6,994 nt of DNA from Gallionella sp. UBA6045. Lineage in GTDB: Bacteria > Pseudomonadota > Gammaproteobacteria > Burkholderiales > Gallionellaceae. Positions 1 to 6,994 of this stretch are shown piece by piece. The DNA lies in the NCBI GenBank assembly GCA_002429165.1, contig DIYV01000169.1, positions 1 to 6,994 of the forward strand, in the 5' to 3' direction. The position numbers and the translations under genes were made by a program. How positions within the stretch are numbered: position 1 is the stretch's first letter; every line of letters begins with the position of its first letter. A model generated the notes under the pieces. That model saw nothing but the letters and a program-made list of their open reading frames with translations. It did no database searches and had not been told where the DNA came from.

Positions 1-522
1 CGCACCGAAACCGGCGTGCACCGCCTGGTGCGAAAATCGCCGTTCGATTCCGGAAACCGGCGCCACACCTCATTCTCCAGCGTGTTCGTCTATCCCGAAG
101 TGGACGAATCCATCGAGGTAGACATCAACCCGGCAGACCTGCGCGTAGACACCTACCGGGCCTCGGGTGCCGGCGGACAACACATCAACAAGACCGACTC
201 TGCGGTGCGTATCACCCACCTGCCCACCAACATCGTGGTGCAATGCCAGAGCGACCGCTCGCAGCACCGCAACCGTGCCGAAGCGATGGCAATGCTAAAA
301 TCGCGTCTCTATGAAGAAGCGCTGCGCAAGCGCAATGAAGAAAAGCAGGTGCTGGAAGACGGAAAATCCGACATCGGCTGGGGCCACCAGATCCGCAGCT
401 ATGTGCTCGACCAGTCGCGCATCAAGGATCTGCGCACCAATCACGAAGTCGGCAACACCCAGGGCGTGCTGGATGGCGACCTGGACGATTTCATCTCGGC
501 CAGTTTGAAGCAAGGCGTTTAA
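1..522 (+). CDS. prfB: Peptide chain release factor 2 (RF2), C-terminal part, 5' end outside window
   Basis: RF2 ends translation at UGA and UAA codons by binding the ribosomal A site and triggering hydrolysis of peptidyl-tRNA. The frame is open from base 1 with no start, so this is the last 173 residues of a protein that is usually about 365 long. The stop-codon-reading tripeptide Ser-Pro-Phe is at 37-45, within the context VRKSPFDSG, and identifies RF2 rather than RF1 (which has PxT). The catalytic GGQ is at 172-180, followed by [11 protein letters not shown]. The ending, with [20 protein letters not shown], is typical of the family. The programmed +1 frameshift site common in prfB would lie near the 5' end, outside this window, and cannot be assessed. 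lysS follows after 26 bases, the same pairing as in E. coli and many proteobacteria, which suggests co-transcription. Confidence 0.97.
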   Translation, partial: RTETGVHRLVRKSPFDSGNRRHTSFSSVFVYPEVDESIEVDINPADLRVDTYRASGAGGQHINKTDSAVRITHLPTNIVVQCQSDRSQHRNRAEAMAMLKSRLYEEALRKRNEEKQVLEDGKSDIGWGHQIRSYVLDQSRIKDLRTNHEVGNTQGVLDGDLDDFISASLKQGV

Positions 523-548
523 CCAGAATTAATAAATTGAGATCTGTC

Positions 549-2051
<1,503 letters not shown>

Positions 2052-2080
2052 CCGTGACTGGCCTGCTGCGTGACCAATCT

Positions 2081-2142
2081 GATGGAACTACTAGCCATTC
2101 CACTAGGTCGCCAAAAAACGGCGACCTAGTGGCTGGTTATGC
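2081..2142 (+). repeat. Palindromic dispersed-type repeat, copy 1
   Basis: The left flank GATGGAACTACTAGCCATTC (2081-2100) matches copy 2 at 19 of 20 positions. The right flank GCTGGTTATGC (2132-2142) is identical to copy 2. Between them lies a perfect 13-base-pair stem: CCACTAGGTCGCC at 2100-2112 with GGCGACCTAGTGG at 2120-2132, loop AAAAAAC. Conserved flanks around a variable palindrome resemble REP-like or small non-autonomous mobile repeats. No transposase or target duplication is visible. The absence of a T-tract argues against a simple terminator. Confidence 0.8.
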
Positions 2143-2200
2143 TGCGTTGCGTGCTCGCCTGCTCCTCGCCTACCCATTAAGGTATGTCTCGTCGCGTGCT

Positions 2201-2256
2201 GATGAAACTACTAGCCATTCGACTAAGCCCGCAAGCGGGCAAGTCGCTGGTTATGC
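2201..2256 (+). repeat. Palindromic dispersed-type repeat, copy 2
   Basis: The left flank GATGAAACTACTAGCCATTC starts exactly 120 bases after the same point in copy 1, and the right flank GCTGGTTATGC is at 2246-2256. The stem here is CGACT (2220-2224) with AGTCG (2242-2246), a small internal loop (AA against A), then GCCCGC (2227-2232) facing GCGGGC (2235-2240). The stem bases differ from copy 1, yet pairing is kept. The repeat lies in a frame that stays open into the following Crp/Fnr gene, so an annotation using the upstream ATG at 2184 would turn the repeat into a spurious N-terminal extension. Confidence 0.8.
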
Positions 2257-2315
2257 GCGGCGCCTTGCAGCTTGGCCTACTCGCGACGGCCAATCGCGGT
2301 CACTCATCACTATTT

Positions 2316-2981
2316 ATGCTGACTCCCGAAATTAAGGATCGCTTATTGCAGCAATACCCGATGCTGCGTGAACTGCCGGCCGCTGATCAGGCCGAACTGG
2401 CAGCGGCAGCAAATGCAGTACAACTTCCCGCGGGAACGGTGGTTTTCGACGAGGAGCAGCTTTGCCAGGGTTTCCCGATGCTGCTGTCCGGCAACATCCG
2501 CGTCATCAAGGCCGCGCCGAACGGGCGGGAATTGCAGCTGTATCGAGTCATGCCCGGCGAGAGTTGCATCCTCACCAGCAGCTGTCTGCTTGGCAACACT
2601 CGCTATCACGCGCGCGGCATTGCAGAACAGGCGCTTGAGATGGTGATGCTGCCGGCAAGCGAATTCCACACCCTGCTCGGCAAGCAGGATTCGTTTCGCG
2701 GATACGTTTTTCACCTGTTTTCCGATCGCCTCACCGACCTGATGCAACTGGTTTCTGCCGTGGCCTTTCAAAAGCTCGACCAGCGCCTGGCGACTCTGCT
2801 GATCAATAAACCCAATCCTATCCACGCCACCCATCAGGCGCTGGCCGACGAGCTCGGCAGCGCGCGGGAGATCGTCAGCCGTTTGCTCAAGGGCTTTGCC
2901 GAACAAGGATGGGTCAAATTGGGACGGGAACAAATTGACATTACCGATGCCACCGCACTAAAGAAATTCGCTGAACTCTAG
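2316..2981 (+). CDS. Crp/Fnr-family transcriptional regulator
   Basis: Predicted cytoplasmic DNA-binding regulator of 221 residues. Residues about 15-125 form the cyclic-nucleotide-binding-like beta-barrel (LPAGTVVFDEEQLCQGFPMLLSGNIRV, then MPGESCILTSSCLLG). A long dimerisation helix follows (about 130-160), then a C-terminal HTH_CRP domain (about 168-212: HQALADELGSAREIVSRLLKGFAEQGWV). Cysteines are at 50, 84 and 90. The N-terminal cysteine cluster of FNR is absent, and the Arg-Ser cAMP-contact pair of CRP is not seen, so the signal is unknown and could be thiol or redox chemistry. The recognition helix has R184-E185-x-x-x-R189, the same pattern CRP uses to read TGTGA. ATG 2316 is chosen because the protein then begins about where family members do; the open frame back to 2184 crosses repeat copy 2. 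No good ribosome-binding site precedes 2316, and ATG 2361 is an alternative. Confidence 0.88.
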   Translation: MLTPEIKDRLLQQYPMLRELPAADQAELAAAANAVQLPAGTVVFDEEQLCQGFPMLLSGNIRVIKAAPNGRELQLYRVMPGESCILTSSCLLGNTRYHARGIAEQALEMVMLPASEFHTLLGKQDSFRGYVFHLFSDRLTDLMQLVSAVAFQKLDQRLATLLINKPNPIHATHQALADELGSAREIVSRLLKGFAEQGWVKLGREQIDITDATALKKFAEL

Positions 2982-3018
2982 CAAGCCAATTTCCGAACCT
3001 GCGCCCGATAGTTTGTTA

Positions 3019-3034
3019 TGTGATTTTTATCACA
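3019..3034. promoter_or_regulatory. CRP-type operator TGTGAT-N4-ATCACA
   Basis: TGTGATTTTTATCACA is a perfect 6+6 inverted repeat with a 4-base spacer, matching the CRP consensus core TGTGA-N6-TCACA. It lies between the Crp/Fnr-type gene and the DUF2892 gene. Its centre (between 3026 and 3027) is 41.5 bases upstream of the start site expected from the -10-like hexamer at 3056-3061, which is the classic class II activator position. The neighbouring regulator, whose recognition helix is CRP-like, is the obvious candidate to bind it. A global CRP/Vfr-type protein elsewhere in the genome is the alternative. Confidence 0.8.
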
Positions 3035-3055
3035 GACAAGCGGGCACAAACCAAC

Positions 3056-3061
3056 TAAACT
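3056..3061 (+). promoter_or_regulatory. Probable -10 element for the DUF2892 gene
   Basis: TAAACT matches TATAAT at 4 of 6 positions. It would place transcription start near 3068, about 30 bases before the ATG. There is no good -35 hexamer; the CRP-type operator occupies that position, as expected for an activator-dependent promoter. The call rests on this spacing and is inference. Confidence 0.5.
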
Positions 3062-3097
3062 GCACTTTCATTTCATCAAATTCATAAGGAGATCAAA

Positions 3098-3307
3098 ATG
3101 AAACTTAACGAAGGAACAATCGATCGCGCATTGCGCGTAATTGTCGGTCTGGTGTTGATCGGGCTGGCAGCCGCCGGAACTTTGGTCGGCATTTGGGTAT
3201 GGATAGGCGGTGTGATAGGCGTGGTTCTGGTGCTGACCGGCCTGGTCGGTTTTTGCCCGGCATATGCCATCTTCGGCATGAACACCTGCCCGACGAAAAA
3301 AACATAA
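3098..3307 (+). CDS. Small DUF2892-type inner-membrane protein (YgaP-like transmembrane domain)
   Basis: A 69-residue protein with a short polar start (MKLNEGTIDRALR) and two hydrophobic helices at about 12-30 and 33-50, followed by GFCPAYAIFGMNTCPTKKT. The N-terminal N-x-G-x-x-D-R, the paired helices and the two cysteines (53 and 64) in the FCP...NTCP context are the DUF2892 pattern. The same domain forms the membrane part of E. coli YgaP, a rhodanese, and often occurs near sulfur-metabolism genes. The molecular role of stand-alone members is not known to me. Translation signals are strong: AAGGAG at 3086-3091, six bases before the ATG. The gene is monocistronic, with a CRP-type operator upstream and a terminator directly downstream, and follows the Crp/Fnr gene by 116 bases. 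Confidence 0.88.
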   Translation: MKLNEGTIDRALRVIVGLVLIGLAAAGTLVGIWVWIGGVIGVVLVLTGLVGFCPAYAIFGMNTCPTKKT

Positions 3308-3324
3308 TTCATTGATCACCGCTA

Positions 3325-3361
3325 CGCCCGACGGCTGTAACGGCCTGTCGGGCGTTTTTTT
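3325..3361 (+). terminator. Rho-independent terminator after the DUF2892 gene
   Basis: CGCCCGAC (3325-3332) pairs with GTCGGGCG (3347-3354), with further inner pairing of GGC and GCC, followed directly by seven T residues (3355-3361). It lies 17 bases past the DUF2892 stop codon and separates that unit from the NlpC/P60 gene. Confidence 0.93.
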
Positions 3362-3397
3362 GTCTGTTCAGTTTGCATGCAAATTCACCGGGCGCCC

Positions 3398-3427
3398 TTT
3401 ACAAAGACAGATACAGTACATTACATT
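3398..3427 (+). promoter_or_regulatory. Possible promoter of the NlpC/P60 gene
   Basis: TTTACA (3398-3403, 5 of 6 to TTGACA) and TACATT (3422-3427, 4 of 6 to TATAAT) are separated by 18 bases. The implied start site falls at or next to the ATG at 3434, which would give a leaderless or nearly leaderless message. That fits the lack of a ribosome-binding site. Matches of this quality also occur by chance. Confidence 0.3.
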
Positions 3428-3433
3428 AACAGC

Positions 3434-3907
3434 ATGAAACTCCTCCTGCTGCTATCCCTGTTATTGCTCGGGGCATGTGCATCAACCAAAGACAATGTGC
3501 AAACACATGAAGCCGGCAGCCCCGCCATCGTCAGGAAACTCACTTCTTATGCAGACAGTCTGATCGGTACCCCGTACAAATATGGCGGCCACTCTCCAAA
3601 ATCCGGATTCGATTGCAGCGGCTTCGTCGACTATGTGTTTCGGCATTCGGCGCATGTATCGCTGCCGCATAATGCACGGAAAATAAGCCGGCATGGATTG
3701 CCCGTCCAGATGTCGCAGCTGCGCGAGGGCGATCTGGTGTTCTACGACACCAACAATCAGGCTTTTTCACACGTCGGGATCTACCTGGGTAACAATCGCT
3801 TCATTCATGCACCCAGCAGCGGCGGCAGAGTACGCACGGAAAACATGCACGAGGCTTACTGGGAAAAACACTACAACGGCGCGCGGCGCATTGTTGTGCG
3901 CGATTGA
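3434..3907 (+). CDS. NlpC/P60-family lipoprotein, peptidoglycan endopeptidase
   Basis: Predicted lipid-anchored cell-wall hydrolase of 157 residues that would cut peptide stems or crosslinks in murein, as related Spr/NlpC enzymes do. The N-terminus MKLLLLLSLLLLGAC is a lipoprotein signal with lipobox LGAC and lipidated Cys15. Residue +2 is Ala, not Asp, which predicts outer-membrane sorting. The NlpC/P60 domain covers about 36-155 and shows the catalytic Cys61 in DCSGFV, His113 in SHVGIYLG and the third polar residue His125 in FIHAPS. The ATG at 3434 is chosen over the in-frame ATG at 3377 because only it puts the signal peptide at the N-terminus. No ribosome-binding site is obvious. Its last 37 bases overlap the 3' end of the convergent mltB-like gene. 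Confidence 0.94.
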   Translation: MKLLLLLSLLLLGACASTKDNVQTHEAGSPAIVRKLTSYADSLIGTPYKYGGHSPKSGFDCSGFVDYVFRHSAHVSLPHNARKISRHGLPVQMSQLREGDLVFYDTNNQAFSHVGIYLGNNRFIHAPSSGGRVRTENMHEAYWEKHYNGARRIVVRD

Positions 3908-4923
3908 ACCTTGCGTGCCTCTTTCAGTGCCTCCGCCAACTGGAACACCGACATCGCATAATAGTCGCTGTTGTTGTAACGCGTGATGACCTCAAAGTTG
4001 TTGAACACCAGCCAGAACTCCTTGCCATCCCCCACCGTAAAATCGATCAGACGCGCAGTCTGATCCTGTGCCGATTTCATGGCCGGCGTTATTCCGGATA
4101 TCGACCATGCCGCGACTGTGCGCGGAGTCGTGATATCTCCGGCACAGATATCCTCGCTGACCTGCGCACGCACCGCAATCGGCGGTTTCACCATGGTATG
4201 TCTCTTGTGTGCTGACTTTCCTGTGCCCGTCGCTTGTTGCAAAACTTCGCTGATCCAGCCAAAGCGTTTCAGGTAATTGGCGACGCTGCCTATCGCGTCC
4301 CCGTCTTCACGCAGCAAATTGATCTTGCGATTACCATTGAAATCAATCGCATAAACGCGATAGCTGCTCGGCATGAATTGCGGGATCCCCAGCGCACCGG
4401 CGTAAGAGCCGCGTATGGCAAGCAAATTGAACTGCTGTTCACGTGCCAGCAACAGAAAATTCTCCAACTCGCTACGGAAGAAATCGGCACGCGGCGGATA
4501 GTCGAATGCCAGCGTGGTTAATGCATCAATGGTGCGGAAATTACCTGCATCCTGGCCATAGATGGTTTCCACACCGATCACGGCGACAATTATATCTTGC
4601 GGCACACCGTATTTTCGCTCGGCGCGCTGCAGGCTTTTCCGGTATTTGTTCCAGAATTCCAGACCCAGCTTGATGCGTTGCGGATTGACAAAGTTCGCAC
4701 GATATTCCAACCATGGCTTGGCGGTGGCAGGGAGGGAAATGGCGTCGATCACCGACTGAACACGCTCGGCATGGGCAAACACGCTTTCAAGTTCACTACG
4801 CTTGAATTTGTGCTTGGCAACCATTTGGTCAATGAATTCGGGAATCCCAGGCAACTCAACCGAGTGAGCGGAAGGTACTGCAAGAAACAGCGCCAGCAAA
4901 GCAAAGACGTGGATAAATTTCAT
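3871..4923 (-). CDS. mltB: Lytic murein transglycosylase B family protein
   Basis: Predicted periplasmic enzyme that cleaves the MurNAc-GlcNAc bond of peptidoglycan, forming 1,6-anhydro ends. It has 350 residues, the usual size. Residues 1-21 (MKFIHVFALLALFLAVPSAHS) are a signal peptide without a lipobox cysteine, so it is probably soluble, unlike E. coli MltB. The catalytic Glu119 lies in GVETIYG, followed by family motifs GSYAGALGIPQFMPSSY (172-188) and IDFNGNRKINLL (193-204), the latter resembling the calcium loop of Slt35. The C-terminus has NNFEVITRYNNSDYYAMSVFQLAEAL, also typical. The start is the ATG right before the signal peptide; no clear ribosome-binding site is seen. It converges on and overlaps the NlpC/P60 gene and is divergent from trxB. 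The symbol denotes family; the exact paralogue (for example an Slt/MltB variant) is not certain. Confidence 0.94.
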   Translation of the reverse strand: MKFIHVFALLALFLAVPSAHSVELPGIPEFIDQMVAKHKFKRSELESVFAHAERVQSVIDAISLPATAKPWLEYRANFVNPQRIKLGLEFWNKYRKSLQRAERKYGVPQDIIVAVIGVETIYGQDAGNFRTIDALTTLAFDYPPRADFFRSELENFLLLAREQQFNLLAIRGSYAGALGIPQFMPSSYRVYAIDFNGNRKINLLREDGDAIGSVANYLKRFGWISEVLQQATGTGKSAHKRHTMVKPPIAVRAQVSEDICAGDITTPRTVAAWSISGITPAMKSAQDQTARLIDFTVGDGKEFWLVFNNFEVITRYNNSDYYAMSVFQLAEALKEARKVQSRTTMRRAPL

Positions 4924-6035
<1,112 letters not shown>

Positions 6036-6061
6036 ATCGTTATTTCTGCACAGCTACCGTT

Positions 6062-6604
6062 GTGAAGAAACCGGTGAAAAGCAAAACCGGCAAGATAGCT
6101 CCCGAAGATGCCGCGCTGTTCCGCGCGACAGTCGGCGAAGTGCAGCCTCTACCGGAACAAAACCGCATTACGCCACGACCTGCCCCGCGCAAACCGCTGC
6201 TTGACCGCCCGGCAACACCAGTGGCAATACCAGATACGCTTTCTGATTTCGCAGCTGAAAAAGTGCTAGATGAATTTTTGAGCAACGGCCTGTCGCGCAT
6301 GACCCTGCGCAAGCTGCGGCGAGGAACCTGGCCGATTCAAGACAGCCTGGACCTGCACGGCAACAACACCGACACGGCGCGCAAACTGTTACAGGAGTTC
6401 TTGCATGAAGCGACGCAGCGCAACTTGCGCTGCGTGCTGGTGATACATGGAAAGGGACTAAACAGCCAGAGTGGCGAAGCGGTATTGCGCAAGCTCACGC
6501 GCCACTGGCTCACACAACATCGGCAGGTATTGGGATATTGCGACGCGCAACCCCGTGATGGCGGTAGCGGTGCGGTACTGGTGTTACTGAAAAGCAATAT
6601 TTAG
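6062..6604 (+). CDS. SmrB-like Smr-domain endonuclease
   Basis: A 180-residue protein read from GTG 6062. The N-terminal region has APEDAALFR (13-21), much like the EEDQALFR segment of E. coli SmrB, then a basic, proline-rich linker. KLRRG (84-88) comes just before the Smr domain (about 95-178). That domain shows the DLH motif (97-99), HGKG (129-132) and GGSGAVLVLL (167-176). E. coli SmrB cuts mRNA between collided ribosomes, and the retained N-terminal and DLH motifs make the same job plausible here. GTG 6062 gives a start matching SmrB; an ATG at 5981 is in frame but would overlap trxB by 55 bases. No clear ribosome-binding site is present, so translation may depend on coupling to trxB. Confidence 0.88.
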   Translation: MKKPVKSKTGKIAPEDAALFRATVGEVQPLPEQNRITPRPAPRKPLLDRPATPVAIPDTLSDFAAEKVLDEFLSNGLSRMTLRKLRRGTWPIQDSLDLHGNNTDTARKLLQEFLHEATQRNLRCVLVIHGKGLNSQSGEAVLRKLTRHWLTQHRQVLGYCDAQPRDGGSGAVLVLLKSNI

Positions 6605-6622
6605 CAGTTTTTCAGGAGCCGG

Positions 6623-6994
6623 CTAGGTTTTCTTGCTCATTACATACATCATGTACTCAAAGAACATTTCACACCAATCCTGGTCGTTTTCCTTGAGCGA
6701 TTGCAGCAACTTTTTGACTTCCGTCACAGGCCAATTCGGGTTGTACGACACCAGCATGTTCTCCGGGTAGATTTCGAGTGATACGCTGAGGCGGTCCGCC
6801 ATTTTCTTGATCCCGTTCAGCATCAGCAAAATATCCTTGTCGGATTCAACTTCGGCAGTCAAATCCCCGTACATTTTCGGATGCTGCTTGGTAAATTCGA
6901 TGAATTTGGTCAGTATGTAAAAGAATTCGCCCTTGTTATCCTTGCTCACCGCATCGCCCATCATGAATGGCATCACCGACAATTCCAGCCAGTA
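6623..6994 (-). CDS. Hypothetical protein, 5' end outside window
   Basis: The reverse-strand frame is open through the right edge, so the visible 123 residues are the C-terminal part of a longer protein. I do not recognise the family. The visible part is rich in Lys, Glu and Met, looks mostly helical, and has one cysteine. It contains a run SDKDILLMLNGIKKMADRLSVSLEIY and ends in MFFEYMMYVMSKKT. No transmembrane segment or catalytic motif is evident. Internal TTG and ATG codons near 6982 could be starts, but coding sequence (YWLE) continues upstream of them to the edge. Base composition seems a little lower in GC than the neighbours. It converges on the Smr gene with an 18-base gap and no visible terminator. 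Confidence 0.7.
   Translation of the reverse strand, partial: YWLELSVMPFMMGDAVSKDNKGEFFYILTKFIEFTKQHPKMYGDLTAEVESDKDILLMLNGIKKMADRLSVSLEIYPENMLVSYNPNWPVTEVKKLLQSLKENDQDWCEMFFEYMMYVMSKKT

Larger units (their letters stand above)
2052..2315. other. 264-base intergenic region with two hairpin repeats
   Basis: This stretch between lysS and the Crp/Fnr-type gene holds two same-strand copies of a hairpin-forming repeat, which are listed separately. No convincing protein gene is present. Open frames exist through it, including one running in frame into the downstream gene, but their translations derive from the repeats and resemble no known domain. There is a third small hairpin (CGCGA at 2282-2286 with TCGCG at 2294-2298, loop of 7) just before the regulator start. 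No T-tract follows any hairpin on the + strand, so I do not call a lysS terminator here. Confidence 0.75.

Noticed and set aside
2100..2132. Copy 1 hairpin as a rho-independent terminator for lysS
   Set aside because: The stem is strong, but no T-tract follows on the + strand; the A-run is in the loop. A related hairpin recurs 120 bases on, which fits a repeat better.
2081..2256. Integron attC sites
   Set aside because: The right flank GTTATGC does not fit the GTTRRRY core, and the left flank lacks the matching RYYYAAC. No integrase or cassette pattern is present.
2081..2256. CRISPR array
   Set aside because: There are only two units, with a 120-base period, and the variable parts are palindromes rather than spacers.
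3068..3319. Reverse-strand open frames opposite the DUF2892 gene
   Set aside because: They mirror a well-supported gene with a strong ribosome-binding site, operator and terminator on the + strand.
6617..6624. AGCCGGCT palindrome between the convergent Smr and hypothetical genes as a terminator
   Set aside because: It has no loop, so it cannot form a usable hairpin, and no proper T-tract follows on either strand.

Overview
This window looks like ordinary chromosome from a Gram-negative proteobacterium, most likely a betaproteobacterium (moderately high GC). Support for this is the prfB-lysS order, the trxB followed by an Smr-domain gene, an outer-membrane-type lipoprotein signal, and a periplasmic MltB-type transglycosylase. 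Placement near Nitrosomonadales/Gallionellaceae is a guess. No rRNA, tRNA, CRISPR array, transposase or phage gene is visible.

Left part (1-2051): the 3' part of prfB (release factor 2) runs in from the left edge and is followed after 26 bases by a complete lysS. Middle (2052-3361): a 264-base gap holds two same-strand copies of a hairpin repeat spaced exactly 120 bases apart. Next comes a Crp/Fnr-type regulator gene, then a 116-base gap with a near-ideal CRP-type operator, and then a small two-helix DUF2892 membrane protein closed by a clear rho-independent terminator. The regulator's recognition helix carries the R-E-x-x-x-R pattern of CRP. The operator sits exactly 41.5 bases upstream of the start point predicted from a -10-like hexamer. 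Regulator, site and target therefore form a coherent small regulatory unit, possibly linked to redox or sulfur stress.

Right part (3434-6994): an NlpC/P60 lipoprotein peptidase and an MltB-like lytic transglycosylase, both peptidoglycan hydrolases, converge and overlap by 37 bases. A 149-base divergent gap separates mltB from trxB (thioredoxin reductase), which is followed by an SmrB-like endonuclease gene. A reverse-strand gene of unknown function runs off the right edge.

The best leads are the paired repeat with stems that differ in sequence but keep pairing, its in-frame junction with the regulator gene, and the Crp/Fnr-operator-DUF2892 unit. I saw no convincing large new system such as a defence island.
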